Shown: positions 25,670 through 34,475, numbered from the stretch's first letter. The stretch is 64,000 nt of DNA from Arthrobacter oryzae (GCF_003634095.1 NZ_RBIR01000003.1:310001-374000); one strand, 5' to 3'. Numbers and translations: made by a program. The notes: generated by a model from the sequence alone, not told the origin.

Positions 25670-25873
25670 CATGCCTTCTTCCGTCACGTCTCGTGACCGG
25701 CGCGGCAACGTCCGGCGGGAGACCAGTTCCGGACGCCTGCGGCAAGGCGGATGGCCGTGGAACACTTCCACCGCATTTCACCCGCCGCGGATGAGGTTCC
25801 CCGCCGTGTCCAGGCAGACGATGAACATGGCCGACGACGCTCGGACCGACAGTCCCGCCGGGAGGAACTTCCA

Positions 25874-26335
25874 ATGTTGAAACTCCACGCTGTCCCCCTA
25901 GCATTCATCGCACTTGGGACCACCGCCGCGCTGCTCACCGGATGCGGCCCTGCCGCTCCGCCCGCGGCCACTCCCAGTCAGACCATGACCGTCTCGAGTC
26001 CGCCTGCAAGCACGTCAGAGGTCTGCGCCGCCATCGATGCGCACGCCGCCGCCCTGGCAAATTTCAAGTCCACGCTGAAGCCGGATGCCACTATCGAGCA
26101 GGTACGTGCGGCCAAGGATCAGGTTACGAAGGCCTATGACGACCTCGTCAAGGCCGTCGGGAACCTGGCGCAGCAACGGGCGGACGCCGTTAAGGCGGCC
26201 GAGGCCAAGTTCAATGCCGCCGTCGCCGCGGTCCCTAACAACGCCACTTTGACGCAGGCAACTAATTCCCTCCGCGACGAAGCCGCGAGCGTCGAGGCCG
26301 CAATTGGTGATCTCAGGGCCGAAGTTAAATGCTAG
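25874..26335 (+). CDS. Small secreted lipoprotein of unknown function
   Basis: 153 residues. Lipoprotein signal peptide with lipobox LLTG-C at about 21-25 (TTAALLTGCGPAAPP), then a Pro/Ser/Thr linker and an alanine-rich, probably coiled-coil helical region (about 45-150) with a Cys in EVCAAID and a terminal Cys (EVKC) that could form a disulfide. GGAGGAA lies seven bases before the ATG. No recognised enzyme domain. It would be anchored to the outer face of the membrane. Confidence 0.85.
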   Translation: MLKLHAVPLAFIALGTTAALLTGCGPAAPPAATPSQTMTVSSPPASTSEVCAAIDAHAAALANFKSTLKPDATIEQVRAAKDQVTKAYDDLVKAVGNLAQQRADAVKAAEAKFNAAVAAVPNNATLTQATNSLRDEAASVEAAIGDLRAEVKC

Positions 26336-26380
26336 GACGCTGACTTGTCCGGCGGGCCGCCGATCCTGCATTTGCCCGCG

Positions 26381-27181
26381 TCAGATGCACGAATGGTCGT
26401 AGTCGAACCCTGCCGACACGTACTGGGTGATGGTGACCTTCCCGCCCGCGGTCAGCGGCGGGTCAGAGCATTTGCGTTTCGCCAGGGCGAGTGTGTTCGC
26501 TCCGGCCAGCCAACTGGGCCGGGTGTACAGGTTGCTGGAAGCCGGCACTGCTCCCACAATTTGGGTCCACTGCGTTTTGCTGGAGTAAAGGCCAACTGGG
26601 GCCCCGATGCTCGCGAAGTAGGCAGCCATCCCCTCCAGATCGGCCCGGTTCGCCGCCGTGCTGGTTGACCAACTGTTGCCGGTCTCGACATCCAGCCACC
26701 ACATATACGGGGCCGGGTTGCTTATCCCGCGGATGGTGGCGTCGTCATAAGCCTTGGCGTAGCCGTACATGTACGAGCAAGCCTCGTCGACCGATCCCGC
26801 GGTGCATTGGCCGTAGGGGTTGGCCACCGTGGTTCCCCCATAGCTGTTGCTCGTGGGCCACCACGAGCCGGCGGTTCCCGGGTTGGCGGTGTTGACATAC
26901 AGCGCGACCAAGGGCTGGCCGGTCCCGCCCGTGGAGGTGCCCGCCCAGGACAGCTGCGTCGCCAGGCACGGATTGGTGGTGTTCGCCAGGCCCTTGTTCA
27001 CGCCGACGATGCCGAAGCTCTGGCCTTTTGGCAGCGTCTTGCCGCATTGAGGCCACGACACGTCGTTGCCGGGTCCTGGAGCCACCGCTGCCTGGGCCGG
27101 CGTGCCGGCAAGCATCAGCAGGGCGCAGGCAGCTGCCGCCAGCAGCATCCGGGGACGAGAAGCAAAGGGTGTGCGGGGCAT
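26381..27181 (-). CDS. Secreted GH25-like/DUF1906-like protein
   Basis: 266 residues with a clear signal peptide (RMLLAAAACALLMLAGTPAQA, cleavage near residue 31). The mature part (NDVSWPQCG, GIVGVNKGLANTTNPCLA, YVNTANPGT, WWLDVETGNSW, APVGLYSSKTQW) matches actinobacterial secreted proteins with a glycosidase-like barrel, and the DVE acidic pair is in the expected position for GH25-type folds. It may cut peptidoglycan or another glycan, but activity is unproven. GGAAGG precedes the start. It runs convergently with the lipoprotein gene. Confidence 0.85.
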   Translation of the reverse strand: MPRTPFASRPRMLLAAAACALLMLAGTPAQAAVAPGPGNDVSWPQCGKTLPKGQSFGIVGVNKGLANTTNPCLATQLSWAGTSTGGTGQPLVALYVNTANPGTAGSWWPTSNSYGGTTVANPYGQCTAGSVDEACSYMYGYAKAYDDATIRGISNPAPYMWWLDVETGNSWSTSTAANRADLEGMAAYFASIGAPVGLYSSKTQWTQIVGAVPASSNLYTRPSWLAGANTLALAKRKCSDPPLTAGGKVTITQYVSAGFDYDHSCI

Positions 27182-27402
27182 GGTCGGCCTTCCCGTCGGT
27201 GCTGCTGGACAGTTAGGACAGCTTGGCCGCCCCGGCTGGCGGGGTCAAGGCCTCGGACGGCGCGGCACTGAACTCACAGGGTTTATGAAGTCCGGGCCGC
27301 GCGCGTCTCGCGGGGCGGCGGGGCCAGCCTGACCGCAAGGGCCGCCGACGTCGGGATGGCCGGCAGCGACACAATTGCCACCTGCGGAACAACACACGGA
27401 CA

Positions 27403-28050
27403 ATGGTCCCCATGACAGCTGTGACCCTGTTGGCGTTTGCCGGACTGTGCCTGTTGCTCTCCGTTACCCCGGGACCGGATACCTTCCTGGTGCTGCGGAT
27501 TTCGCTGCAGAGTGCCGGGGCCGGCATTGCCGCGGCGCTCGGCTCCGCCGTGGCGTCCCTGGTGTGGGCCGTTCTGGTCGGTGTGGGGCTTGCGGCCGTG
27601 CTGGAGGACTCCGCGGAAGTGTTCCGCTGGCTAAAGGTCGCAGGCGGACTGTACCTGCTGTATTTGGGGATCTCGTCGCTGATCCGGGCCCGCCGCTCAG
27701 CCGCACCTTCCGCCACCGCCGGGCACACCGCCGGCAGAAGGTACGGCCGCAGGGCAGGGTTTGGCGCCGGCGCGTTCTCAACCCTCCTCAACCCGAAGGT
27801 CGGCCTGTTCTACCTCGCCGTCGTCCCGCAATTCATCCCGCACGGCGGCAACACCTTGGAGACCTCCATGGTGCTGGGTGCCATCGAAAGCATCATCGGA
27901 TTCCTCTATTTGGTGGCCGTGTCCATCGCCGCCGCGAAGGCCATGGCCTGGCTCCAGCGCCCCCGGGTGAGCAGCTGGCTCGAACGCGGCAGCAGTGGCA
28001 TCATCGCCGCACTCGGCCTGGGTGTTTTGGCATCGAGCACCGGCTCATAG
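27403..28050 (+). CDS. LysE/RhtB-family amino acid exporter
   Basis: 215 residues, about six membrane segments. The signature SVTPGPDTFLVLRISLQSAGAG (about 17-38) and the LNPKVGLFYLAVVPQFI segment (about 128-144) are diagnostic of the family. Exports amino acids or related metabolites. The ATG at 27412 is an alternative; neither has a strong ribosome site. No operon partner. Confidence 0.92.
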   Translation: MVPMTAVTLLAFAGLCLLLSVTPGPDTFLVLRISLQSAGAGIAAALGSAVASLVWAVLVGVGLAAVLEDSAEVFRWLKVAGGLYLLYLGISSLIRARRSAAPSATAGHTAGRRYGRRAGFGAGAFSTLLNPKVGLFYLAVVPQFIPHGGNTLETSMVLGAIESIIGFLYLVAVSIAAAKAMAWLQRPRVSSWLERGSSGIIAALGLGVLASSTGS

Positions 28051-28266
28051 CGTCGGCCGCGGGCTCGGCAGCCCACTCAACGACGCGCGGTGGCGCGGCG
28101 GGGGCCGCCCTCTCCCCGGCGGCTGGATCGGTTCCCTGATCTTCGGCGGCGGCCCGGGCGACTTCTTCGATCGGCCGGCTGACAAATACCCTCCCGCCGT
28201 TTCCCGGTTTCGTCGTAACGTGTTCCGTATGGATAAGAGAGCCGAGAGGCTCAGGAGAGGCCACTG

Positions 28267-29022
28267 ATGAATGCGGACCGATCCGAGGCGGGCAAGGCCC
28301 GGACGGAGAACCACCGTGTCAGTGCCGTGCTGGCAACCCAGCTAAGCGACCTCGCCCGGGAGCTGCAGCAGGAAAACGACGTCCACGCAGTCCTCTCCGG
28401 CATCGTACATGCCGCCCTGGACCTGATCCCGGGGGTTGCGAATGCTTCCATCAGCCTCGTGACGGGTCGAAAGAAAGTTGACTCCGAAGTCGCCTCGGGA
28501 GATCTGCCACGCCTGGTCGATGCCCTGCAGAACTCCACCGGCCAGGGTCCCTGCCTGGACGCGGCCTACCACGAGCGGGTGGTTCGTGTTCCCGATCTCA
28601 GCCGGGAGGACCGCTGGCCCGCTTTCTCCCGGGGCGCCGTGAAACTCGGGGCGCGGAGCATGCTCTCCATCCAGCTGTTCGTCGAAGGCGACCGGCTCGG
28701 CGCGCTGAACCTCTACGGAGCCGAAGCGAATGCCTTCACCGACGAGTCGGAACAGGTCGGATTGCTCGTCGCTGCGCACGCCGCCGTGGCTTTTGCCGAC
28801 TCCCAGAAAATCAGCCAGCTCGGCGAAGCCCTGATATCCCGGCAGCTGATCGGGCAGGCGGAAGGCATCCTGATGGAGCGGTACAAGATCACCGCCGAGC
28901 AGGCCTTCCTCCTCCTCAGCCGCGTCAGTTCCAAGGCCAATATCAAGCTCCGGGACGTCGCCGAGCATCTCGCCAGCAGCGGAGAAATCGCCTCCCCGGG
29001 GCGCACCGCCGCCGACGGTTGA
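28267..29022 (+). CDS. GAF and ANTAR domain transcription antiterminator
   Basis: 251 residues. GAF domain about 30-175 (STGQGPCLDAAYHERVVRVPDL, SIQLFVEGDRLGALNLYG), then a full ANTAR domain about 185-240 (ISRQLIGQAEGILMERYKITAEQAF). ANTAR domains bind paired RNA hairpins and prevent termination. AGGAGAGG lies just upstream. Together with the GAF protein at 24429 the region has two members of this sensor family, one intact and one degenerate. Signal and RNA targets unknown. Confidence 0.94.
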   Translation: MNADRSEAGKARTENHRVSAVLATQLSDLARELQQENDVHAVLSGIVHAALDLIPGVANASISLVTGRKKVDSEVASGDLPRLVDALQNSTGQGPCLDAAYHERVVRVPDLSREDRWPAFSRGAVKLGARSMLSIQLFVEGDRLGALNLYGAEANAFTDESEQVGLLVAAHAAVAFADSQKISQLGEALISRQLIGQAEGILMERYKITAEQAFLLLSRVSSKANIKLRDVAEHLASSGEIASPGRTAADG

Positions 29023-29224
29023 AAGTTCCCGGCCAGCGCCGCCACCGCCCGTGCTCCTCTTCCGGCGCGTTCAGTGCTTCTTGCGGGCCTCCTGCAGGTG
29101 ACGGTCGAGCTTTTCCTCGGCTTCGCTCCGGCGGCTATGGCCTCCTGCCAGCGGCAGTGCCAGTATGTTGAAAATCAGGCTCGTGGAAGGCGCCCCCGGC
29201 TCCGGGCAGAAAGGATGCGCGGTC

Positions 29225-31891
29225 ATGACCTACATCAGCGACTTCGGCGACGTGGGACCCGGCGACGTCGCCGCGGCGGGAGGCAAGGGCGTCGGGCTGG
29301 GCGGTCTCGTTCAGGCCGGGCTGCCGGTCCCTCCCGGATTTGTGCTCACCACCGCAGCCTATGCGGAATTCATGGAAGCCAATCACCTCGGTGCCGGCAT
29401 TCATGAGCTGGCCGCCCTGTCACCGCTGGCAGCACCCCAGGACTACGAGGATGCGTCGAAGCGGATCCGCGCCCTGTTCACCCACGGAACCATGCCGGCC
29501 GCGATTGCGGCAGAACTCGCCGGCGCTTACGGGCTTCTCGGCAACGGGGATACGGCCGTGGCGGTGAGGTCCTCGGCCACCGCCGAGGACCTCACGTCGG
29601 CGAGCTTCGCCGGGCAGCAGGACACCTACCTCAATGTCCGCGGGACGGAGGCTCTCACCGCTGCCGTGACCAATTGCTGGGCTTCCCTGTGGACGGCACG
29701 CGCCATGGCCTACCGGGCCCGTGAAGGCATCGTCCCGGACGCGGTGCGCCTCGCCGTCGTGGTTCAGCAGATGGTCGACGCCGAAGCCGCCGGGGTCATG
29801 TTCACCGCCAATCCGGCCAACGGACGCCGCGACCAGATCGTGATCAGCGCGGCATGGGGCCTGGGCGAATCCGTGGTCAGCGGGACTGTCACCACTGATG
29901 ACCTCGTAGTCGAAGCGGGTACGAGCCGGGTGCTGTCGAGGCGGACAGCCGACAAGGAGGTCATGACCGTCTACGCGGACCACGGCACCCGGGAACAGCC
30001 GGTGCCTGCGGGCCGCCGACGCCAGCGCGTACTGGACGACCAGGCGGCGGCCGAGCTGGCCCGCCACGGGAGCCGGATTGCGGAGCATTTCGGGGCGCCG
30101 CAGGACATCGAGTGGGCACGGGCCGGTGGCAAGTTCTTCATCCTGCAATCCCGGCCGATCACCGCGCTGCCTGAACCGACGGCAGATGCCCCGGATACGT
30201 GGACGGTGCCCTACCCGAAGGGGCTCTACTTCCGGGCGAGCATCGTGGAGCAGTTGCCCGATCCGCTCTCGCCGCTGTTCGCCGACCTCATCGACGGCTC
30301 GGTGTCCCGGTCTCTGCGGGCCTTGATGGCCGACGCAATCGGCAAGAACGCCATCCGCGAGAACGACGTGGGGCTGCCCACCGTCAACGGCTACGCCTAT
30401 TACTACTACCGCACCTCGGCGATGTGGCGCATGACGGCCAAGTCCCTGACCGCGGTCCGCTCGCTGGCCCGCGGCAAGGCGCACATGGGAGTGGCCGGCT
30501 GGCGGGACTTTTCGCATCCGCGCTACGAGCAGGTGATCAAGGACTGGCAGGCCAGGCCAGTCCGGGAGCTCTCCGGAGCGGAACTCCTCGAAGGGGTCCA
30601 ATCGCTGCTGGATGCCGGCACCGTGTATTACACGGCCGTGCAGTCCATCATTCCGCTCGCCGCAACCAGCGAAATCTCATTCCGGATGTATTACGACAGG
30701 TTGGTTCGGCGCACCGGCGACCCGGCTGCCCAGACGTTCCTCCTCGGCTACGACAGCGAACCCATCCGGGCGGAGAAGTCGCTGTACGACCTCGCGGCCT
30801 GGGCCCGTGACGTTCCGGGACTGGCCCGGATCATCCTCGATGAACCCACGGCGGCACTGGCTGAGTCGCAGCGCACCGGGATCCCGCCGGCCGGCATGGA
30901 CCCGGCGCTGTGGCAGCAATGGCATCCCCGTTTCCAGGAGCACCTCGGCCGGTTCGGCCACGCGGTCTACAACCTGGACTTCATCACCCCTGTGCCAGCC
31001 GATGATCCGGCGCCGCTGCTCGAGACGGTGAAGTTTTACCTGCGCGGCCAGGGCAATGACCCGCACGAGCGCCAGCGGTTGTCGGCCGCCCAAAGGGAGG
31101 CTCAAACCAGCCGGACGATCGCCAGGCTTGGGCCCAACCGCAGGGCCGCATTCCTTCGGCTGCTCCGGTGGGCACAGCGTGCCGCGCCGATCCGCGAGGA
31201 TGCGCTTGCCGACGTCGGCCTGGCCTGGCCGCTGCTGCGGCGGATGCTGTTCGAACTGGGACAGCGGCTGGTTGACTCCGGTGTCATCGCCGAGCCCGCG
31301 GACGTGTTCTGGCTGCGCCACCGGGAGCTGAGGAGCGCCGTCGAATTCGGCCTCGCCGGGCCGGGCGCTCCGGCGACGGTGGCAATCACCGGAGCAGACC
31401 GGCCCGTCCGCGCCGGCGCCGTCGAGGAGCGCAAGATGCTGTGGCGGGGCCAAGCCAAAGCCGCCGCCCCGCAGCTGCTCCCCGAGAACCGATGGATGGA
31501 GCGCGCCTTCGGGTCGATGATGCCCGCAGCCTCACAGGACCAGTCCGGCGACGTCATCAAAGGCGTCGGCGCCAGCTCCGGCCGGGTCACCGCACCGGCT
31601 CGCGTCCTGAACGGGCCGGGGGATTTCGACCGGATGGTGCCCGGAGACGTCTTGGTGGCCCGGATCACCACTCCGGCGTGGACCTCGCTGTTCGCGATGG
31701 CCTCCGCCGTGGTTACCGACGTCGGCGGCCCCTTGAGCCACAGCTCGATCGTGGCCCGGGAGTACGGCATTCCGGCCGTGCTCGGCACAGGCGTCGCCAC
31801 CCAGCGGCTGACCAGCGGCCAGCGGATCCGGGTCGACGGCGACGCCGGCACCGTCACGATCGAACATCCCGCCGGTACGCAGCGTGCGTGA
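29225..31891 (+). CDS. PEP-synthase/rifampicin-phosphotransferase-like enzyme
   Basis: 888 residues. N-terminal ATP-grasp PPDK domain (about 15-320: GGKGVGLGGLVQAGLPVPPGF, AVRSSATAEDLTSASFAGQQ, QDIEWARAGGKFFILQSRPI). A long middle domain (about 330-765) follows, then a swivelling histidine domain with H839 in GGPLSHSSIVAREYGIPAV. The C-terminal PEP/pyruvate barrel of true PEP synthase is absent, so the order ATP-grasp, middle, His matches rifampicin phosphotransferase (about 867 residues). It may phosphorylate a small molecule such as an ansamycin; metabolic dikinase activity is less likely. I used ATG 29225 (AAAGGA nine bases upstream) over 29165. Confidence 0.85.
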   Translation: MTYISDFGDVGPGDVAAAGGKGVGLGGLVQAGLPVPPGFVLTTAAYAEFMEANHLGAGIHELAALSPLAAPQDYEDASKRIRALFTHGTMPAAIAAELAGAYGLLGNGDTAVAVRSSATAEDLTSASFAGQQDTYLNVRGTEALTAAVTNCWASLWTARAMAYRAREGIVPDAVRLAVVVQQMVDAEAAGVMFTANPANGRRDQIVISAAWGLGESVVSGTVTTDDLVVEAGTSRVLSRRTADKEVMTVYADHGTREQPVPAGRRRQRVLDDQAAAELARHGSRIAEHFGAPQDIEWARAGGKFFILQSRPITALPEPTADAPDTWTVPYPKGLYFRASIVEQLPDPLSPLFADLIDGSVSRSLRALMADAIGKNAIRENDVGLPTVNGYAYYYYRTSAMWRMTAKSLTAVRSLARGKAHMGVAGWRDFSHPRYEQVIKDWQARPVRELSGAELLEGVQSLLDAGTVYYTAVQSIIPLAATSEISFRMYYDRLVRRTGDPAAQTFLLGYDSEPIRAEKSLYDLAAWARDVPGLARIILDEPTAALAESQRTGIPPAGMDPALWQQWHPRFQEHLGRFGHAVYNLDFITPVPADDPAPLLETVKFYLRGQGNDPHERQRLSAAQREAQTSRTIARLGPNRRAAFLRLLRWAQRAAPIREDALADVGLAWPLLRRMLFELGQRLVDSGVIAEPADVFWLRHRELRSAVEFGLAGPGAPATVAITGADRPVRAGAVEERKMLWRGQAKAAAPQLLPENRWMERAFGSMMPAASQDQSGDVIKGVGASSGRVTAPARVLNGPGDFDRMVPGDVLVARITTPAWTSLFAMASAVVTDVGGPLSHSSIVAREYGIPAVLGTGVATQRLTSGQRIRVDGDAGTVTIEHPAGTQRA

Positions 31892-31981
31892 CCGGACCCC
31901 TTCTGTTGCGCGACAGCGACCCTCGATAGACTTGAATTGCGCCGCAGAAGACGCAAAGTTCGTTTCGGGAAAGGCACGAAC

Positions 31982-32383
31982 ATGACCGACAACAGCGACT
32001 TCGAAGACACCCCGAATGAGGCAGGGTCGGCAAAGAAGCCAGAAGAACCGGACCTGCGGGGCCGTTACGTCGAAGGAGACTATGGCAAGGCCGGGGCGCA
32101 GGGCGGCCGCCATGCGGAGGACGAGGAAGGCCAATACATCGCAGGGGACTACGGTGCGGCCGGCAGCGAAGGCGGCCTGCCCGAGCCTCTCGGAGACAAG
32201 GCCGCGGAATCTGGACGCTACGTGAAGGCCGACTACGGCGAGGCCGGCTCGGCACCTGGCCGCACCGCAGAGTCTGAAATCGGCCGGTACTCCGAGGGCG
32301 ACTACGGCGCCGACGGGACCGTGGGTCCGCTGCGGAAAGCAGCCGATCGGCCGGCGCCGCAGGATCCGGAGGATGGCAGCTGA
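31982..32383 (+). CDS. Acidic protein with four DYG repeats, unknown function
   Basis: 133 residues, strongly acidic and without hydrophobic segments, so cytoplasmic and probably disordered. Four imperfect repeats occur at about 27-38, 51-62, 78-89 and 101-109: GRYVEGDYGKAG, GQYIAGDYGAAG, GRYVKADYGEAG and GRYSEGDYG. GGGAAAGG lies about eight bases before the ATG. Not recognised. The repeated Arg-Tyr/Asp-Tyr-Gly pattern suggests a binding or phase-forming role, but nothing proves it. Confidence 0.75.
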   Translation: MTDNSDFEDTPNEAGSAKKPEEPDLRGRYVEGDYGKAGAQGGRHAEDEEGQYIAGDYGAAGSEGGLPEPLGDKAAESGRYVKADYGEAGSAPGRTAESEIGRYSEGDYGADGTVGPLRKAADRPAPQDPEDGS

Positions 32384-32425
32384 GCGCACCCCGTGCCTAG
32401 TTCGGGCTGAGGTAAGGGCGCCGGC

Positions 32426-33166
32426 TTAGACGGGCAGGTGGAAACCTCCGTTTGAGTGCAGGAGCTGGCCATTGATCCAGCCGCCGCGCTCCGAGACCAG
32501 GAAGGACACCAGATTCGCCGCGTCCCGTTGCGTGCCAAGCCGGCCCAGCGCGGTCTCGCTGCTTAGGGCTTCCCGGAGTTCCGGACCGATCCAGCCGGTG
32601 TCGACCGGGCCCGGGTTGACCAGGTTTGCGGTGATGCCAAGGTGCCCAAGTTCGCCGGCGGCCGCGATCACGATTCGATCAAGCGCGCCCTTGCTGGCCC
32701 CGTAGGGAAGGTTGTGGGTTGTGTGGTCGCTCGTCAACGCCACGATCCGGCCCAGGCCAGGACCCGACGCGTACCGCTCTGCGAACGCTTTGATCAGTAG
32801 CCAGTTCGCGCGGGTGTTGATTGCGAAATGACGGTCAAAGCTCTCGATGGACGTGTCATGAATGCTGCTGTCGACGGACTGGGCATGGCTGGAGACGAGT
32901 GCCCGGATGGGCCCCAGCTGTTCCGTGACCGCCTGCACCAACGTCTCGGGAGCCAACGGGTCTGCCAGATCGGCATCGGCGGAGAAGGTTGTGGCCCCAA
33001 GCCGGTGCAGCTCAAGAGTGAACTCATCCACAAATCCATGGTCCGGGCCGTGGTTCGCGAAGGCGATGTCCCACCCCTCAGCGGCAAGCTGGCGGGCGAT
33101 CTCGGTACCGATGGAGATGCGTCGGCCGACGCCGGTAATCAAGACGATGGGACGTTGCTTGGTCAT
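32426..33166 (-). CDS. Short-chain dehydrogenase/reductase (SDR)
   Basis: 246 residues, classical SDR. Nucleotide site ITGVGRRISIGTEIARQLA (about 10-28), catalytic Tyr and Lys in YGASKGAL (about 155-162), NPGPVDTGW and C-terminal NGQLLHSNGGFHLPV. The glycine motif is altered (GVGRRISIG instead of TGxxxGIG), as in SDRs resembling 3-oxoacyl-ACP reductase and RhlG. Substrate unknown. Single gene between the repeat protein and the PadR gene. Confidence 0.92.
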   Translation of the reverse strand: MTKQRPIVLITGVGRRISIGTEIARQLAAEGWDIAFANHGPDHGFVDEFTLELHRLGATTFSADADLADPLAPETLVQAVTEQLGPIRALVSSHAQSVDSSIHDTSIESFDRHFAINTRANWLLIKAFAERYASGPGLGRIVALTSDHTTHNLPYGASKGALDRIVIAAAGELGHLGITANLVNPGPVDTGWIGPELREALSSETALGRLGTQRDAANLVSFLVSERGGWINGQLLHSNGGFHLPV

Positions 33167-33260
33167 TCGTTGATCCTAGGGCAGAAGCCGACGTTGACCG
33201 CGGTTCTGGGCCCTCCTGGCAGGTCTCCCGCGAAGATAAGCGACCGCCAGTTTCCCCTTG

Positions 33261-33306
33261 ATCGGCGACACTCGCCGATATATCGTTAACTATCGCCGAC
33301 AGATCG
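33261..33306. promoter_or_regulatory. Repeat cluster, probable PadR operator
   Basis: ATCGGCGA-CAC-TCGCCGAT (33261-33279) is a perfect inverted repeat. CGATATATCG (33276-33285) is a perfect palindrome overlapping it. The element TCGCCGA-N4-TCG occurs at 33272-33285 and again at 33293-33306, 21 bases apart, i.e. two helical turns on one face. It lies 46-91 bases before the PadR start, as expected for autoregulation. Confidence 0.65.
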
Positions 33307-33351
33307 ACGGTTACCAGACGAAAGCAACTGACATGGAAGGACGATGCCGCT

Positions 33352-33957
33352 ATGAAAGGCATTCACGACGATAAAATCACAGTCGCCGGACCTGCGCTGG
33401 GGCGGTTTGGCCGGGGCAGGAGCCACCGCGGACCGCACGGACACGGCGGCTTCGGACCGGGCCGCGGGTTCGGGCCAGGCTTCGGCCCCGGCTTTGGACC
33501 AGGGTTTGGACCCGGCGGGTCACGGCGGGCCAGCAGGGGCGATGTTCGCTTGGCGATTCTCTCGCTCCTGGCCGAATCACCGTCCAACGGCTACGGGCTG
33601 ATCAAGACCATTGCCGATAAGACGTCAGGAGCCTGGCGTCCGAGTCCGGGTTCCGTTTACCCGACCCTGCAGCAGCTCGTTGACGAAGAGCTCATCGCGC
33701 CGGTAGGGGACGGCCGGCGCACTGAATTCACGCTCACCGACGCGGGCAAGGCTTACGTGGCCGATCACGCAGAGGAGCTGGGGAACGCGTGGAACACCGA
33801 GCCTCAGGGATCGGGCCCGGCATTTCATGAGAGCGTGGGGAAGCTCATGGGAGTCATCCACCAATTCCGCTTCTCGGCCACCGAGGAACAACGCACGGCC
33901 GCCATGGAAAAAATCGACGAAACCCGCCGGGCTCTCTACCGCATCCTCGCCGATTAG
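33352..33957 (+). CDS. PadR-family regulator with Gly-Phe-Pro-rich N-terminus
   Basis: 201 residues. The first 57 form a basic, low-complexity stretch with a repeated GFGP tetrapeptide (about 39-55). A PadR winged helix-turn-helix follows (about 62-140: RLAILSLLAESPSNGYGLIK, WRPSPGSVYPTLQQLVDEELI), with a helical dimerisation tail. PadR proteins usually repress a nearby efflux or stress gene; here no efflux pump is adjacent and the SDR gene is divergent. Probable autoregulation via 33261-33306. Confidence 0.93.
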   Translation: MKGIHDDKITVAGPALGRFGRGRSHRGPHGHGGFGPGRGFGPGFGPGFGPGFGPGGSRRASRGDVRLAILSLLAESPSNGYGLIKTIADKTSGAWRPSPGSVYPTLQQLVDEELIAPVGDGRRTEFTLTDAGKAYVADHAEELGNAWNTEPQGSGPAFHESVGKLMGVIHQFRFSATEEQRTAAMEKIDETRRALYRILAD

Positions 33958-34031
33958 CGCGGTTGTACCGGAGCCCCGCATCAGGCGCTCGAGAATTCGA
34001 AAGCCGGTGAGGGCCTTCCCGGCCGGAGCGA

Positions 34032-34475
34032 TCAGTTTGAGGCGCCGGCGCCTGCGTCAACCCTGACGTTCCGGCCGGCCGCAAGGACCTGCAGTTCCCG
34101 AAGGATCTCCAGCTGTTGGTTGTTGATGGCGATGAGCAGGTCGATCTCCTCCTTGGACTGCAGGTTGGTGTCGTGATCGTGCTTGGCCATCGCCGCGGCA
34201 ATCGCGTCCTGCCGCTTGGCCGCGATCAGAAGAATCGCCCCTTGCAGCCCGGCCAGCATTGAGAGGAAGAGATTCAACAGGATATACGGGTACGGATCCC
34301 AGGCATGGTTCGCCAATGCCAAGCTGTTGATTGCCGCCCACACGATCATGAAGGCGATGAACCCGCCGACGAACGGCCAGCTGCCCATCCCGTTCCGCAT
34401 GACATCGGCGGCCCGTTGACCCCTCGTCAGGGATTCCTTGTGGCTTTCGTGCCAGGTCTTTTGCTTATCACTCAT
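34032..34475 (-). CDS. DUF1003 membrane protein
   Basis: 147 residues. Two membrane helices (about 33-52 and 64-86; FVGGFIAFMIVWAAINSLAL and PYPYILLNLFLSMLAGLQGA) with WDPYPYILLN, the DUF1003 hallmark, then KRQDAIAAAMAKHDHDTNLQ and a cytoplasmic helical tail. Family function is not established. Divergent from the APC permease at 34644. Confidence 0.92.
   Translation of the reverse strand: MSDKQKTWHESHKESLTRGQRAADVMRNGMGSWPFVGGFIAFMIVWAAINSLALANHAWDPYPYILLNLFLSMLAGLQGAILLIAAKRQDAIAAAMAKHDHDTNLQSKEEIDLLIAINNQQLEILRELQVLAAGRNVRVDAGAGASN

Noticed and set aside
29165-29224. Earlier ATG for the rifampicin-phosphotransferase-like gene
   Set aside because: The 20 extra residues do not resemble the family N-terminus, while AAAGGA sits correctly for ATG 29225.
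33440-33525. Regular GGCTTCGG-like DNA repeats that might be a CRISPR or VNTR
   Set aside because: They are in frame and encode the GFGP tail of the PadR protein; there are no spacers or CRISPR-associated genes.
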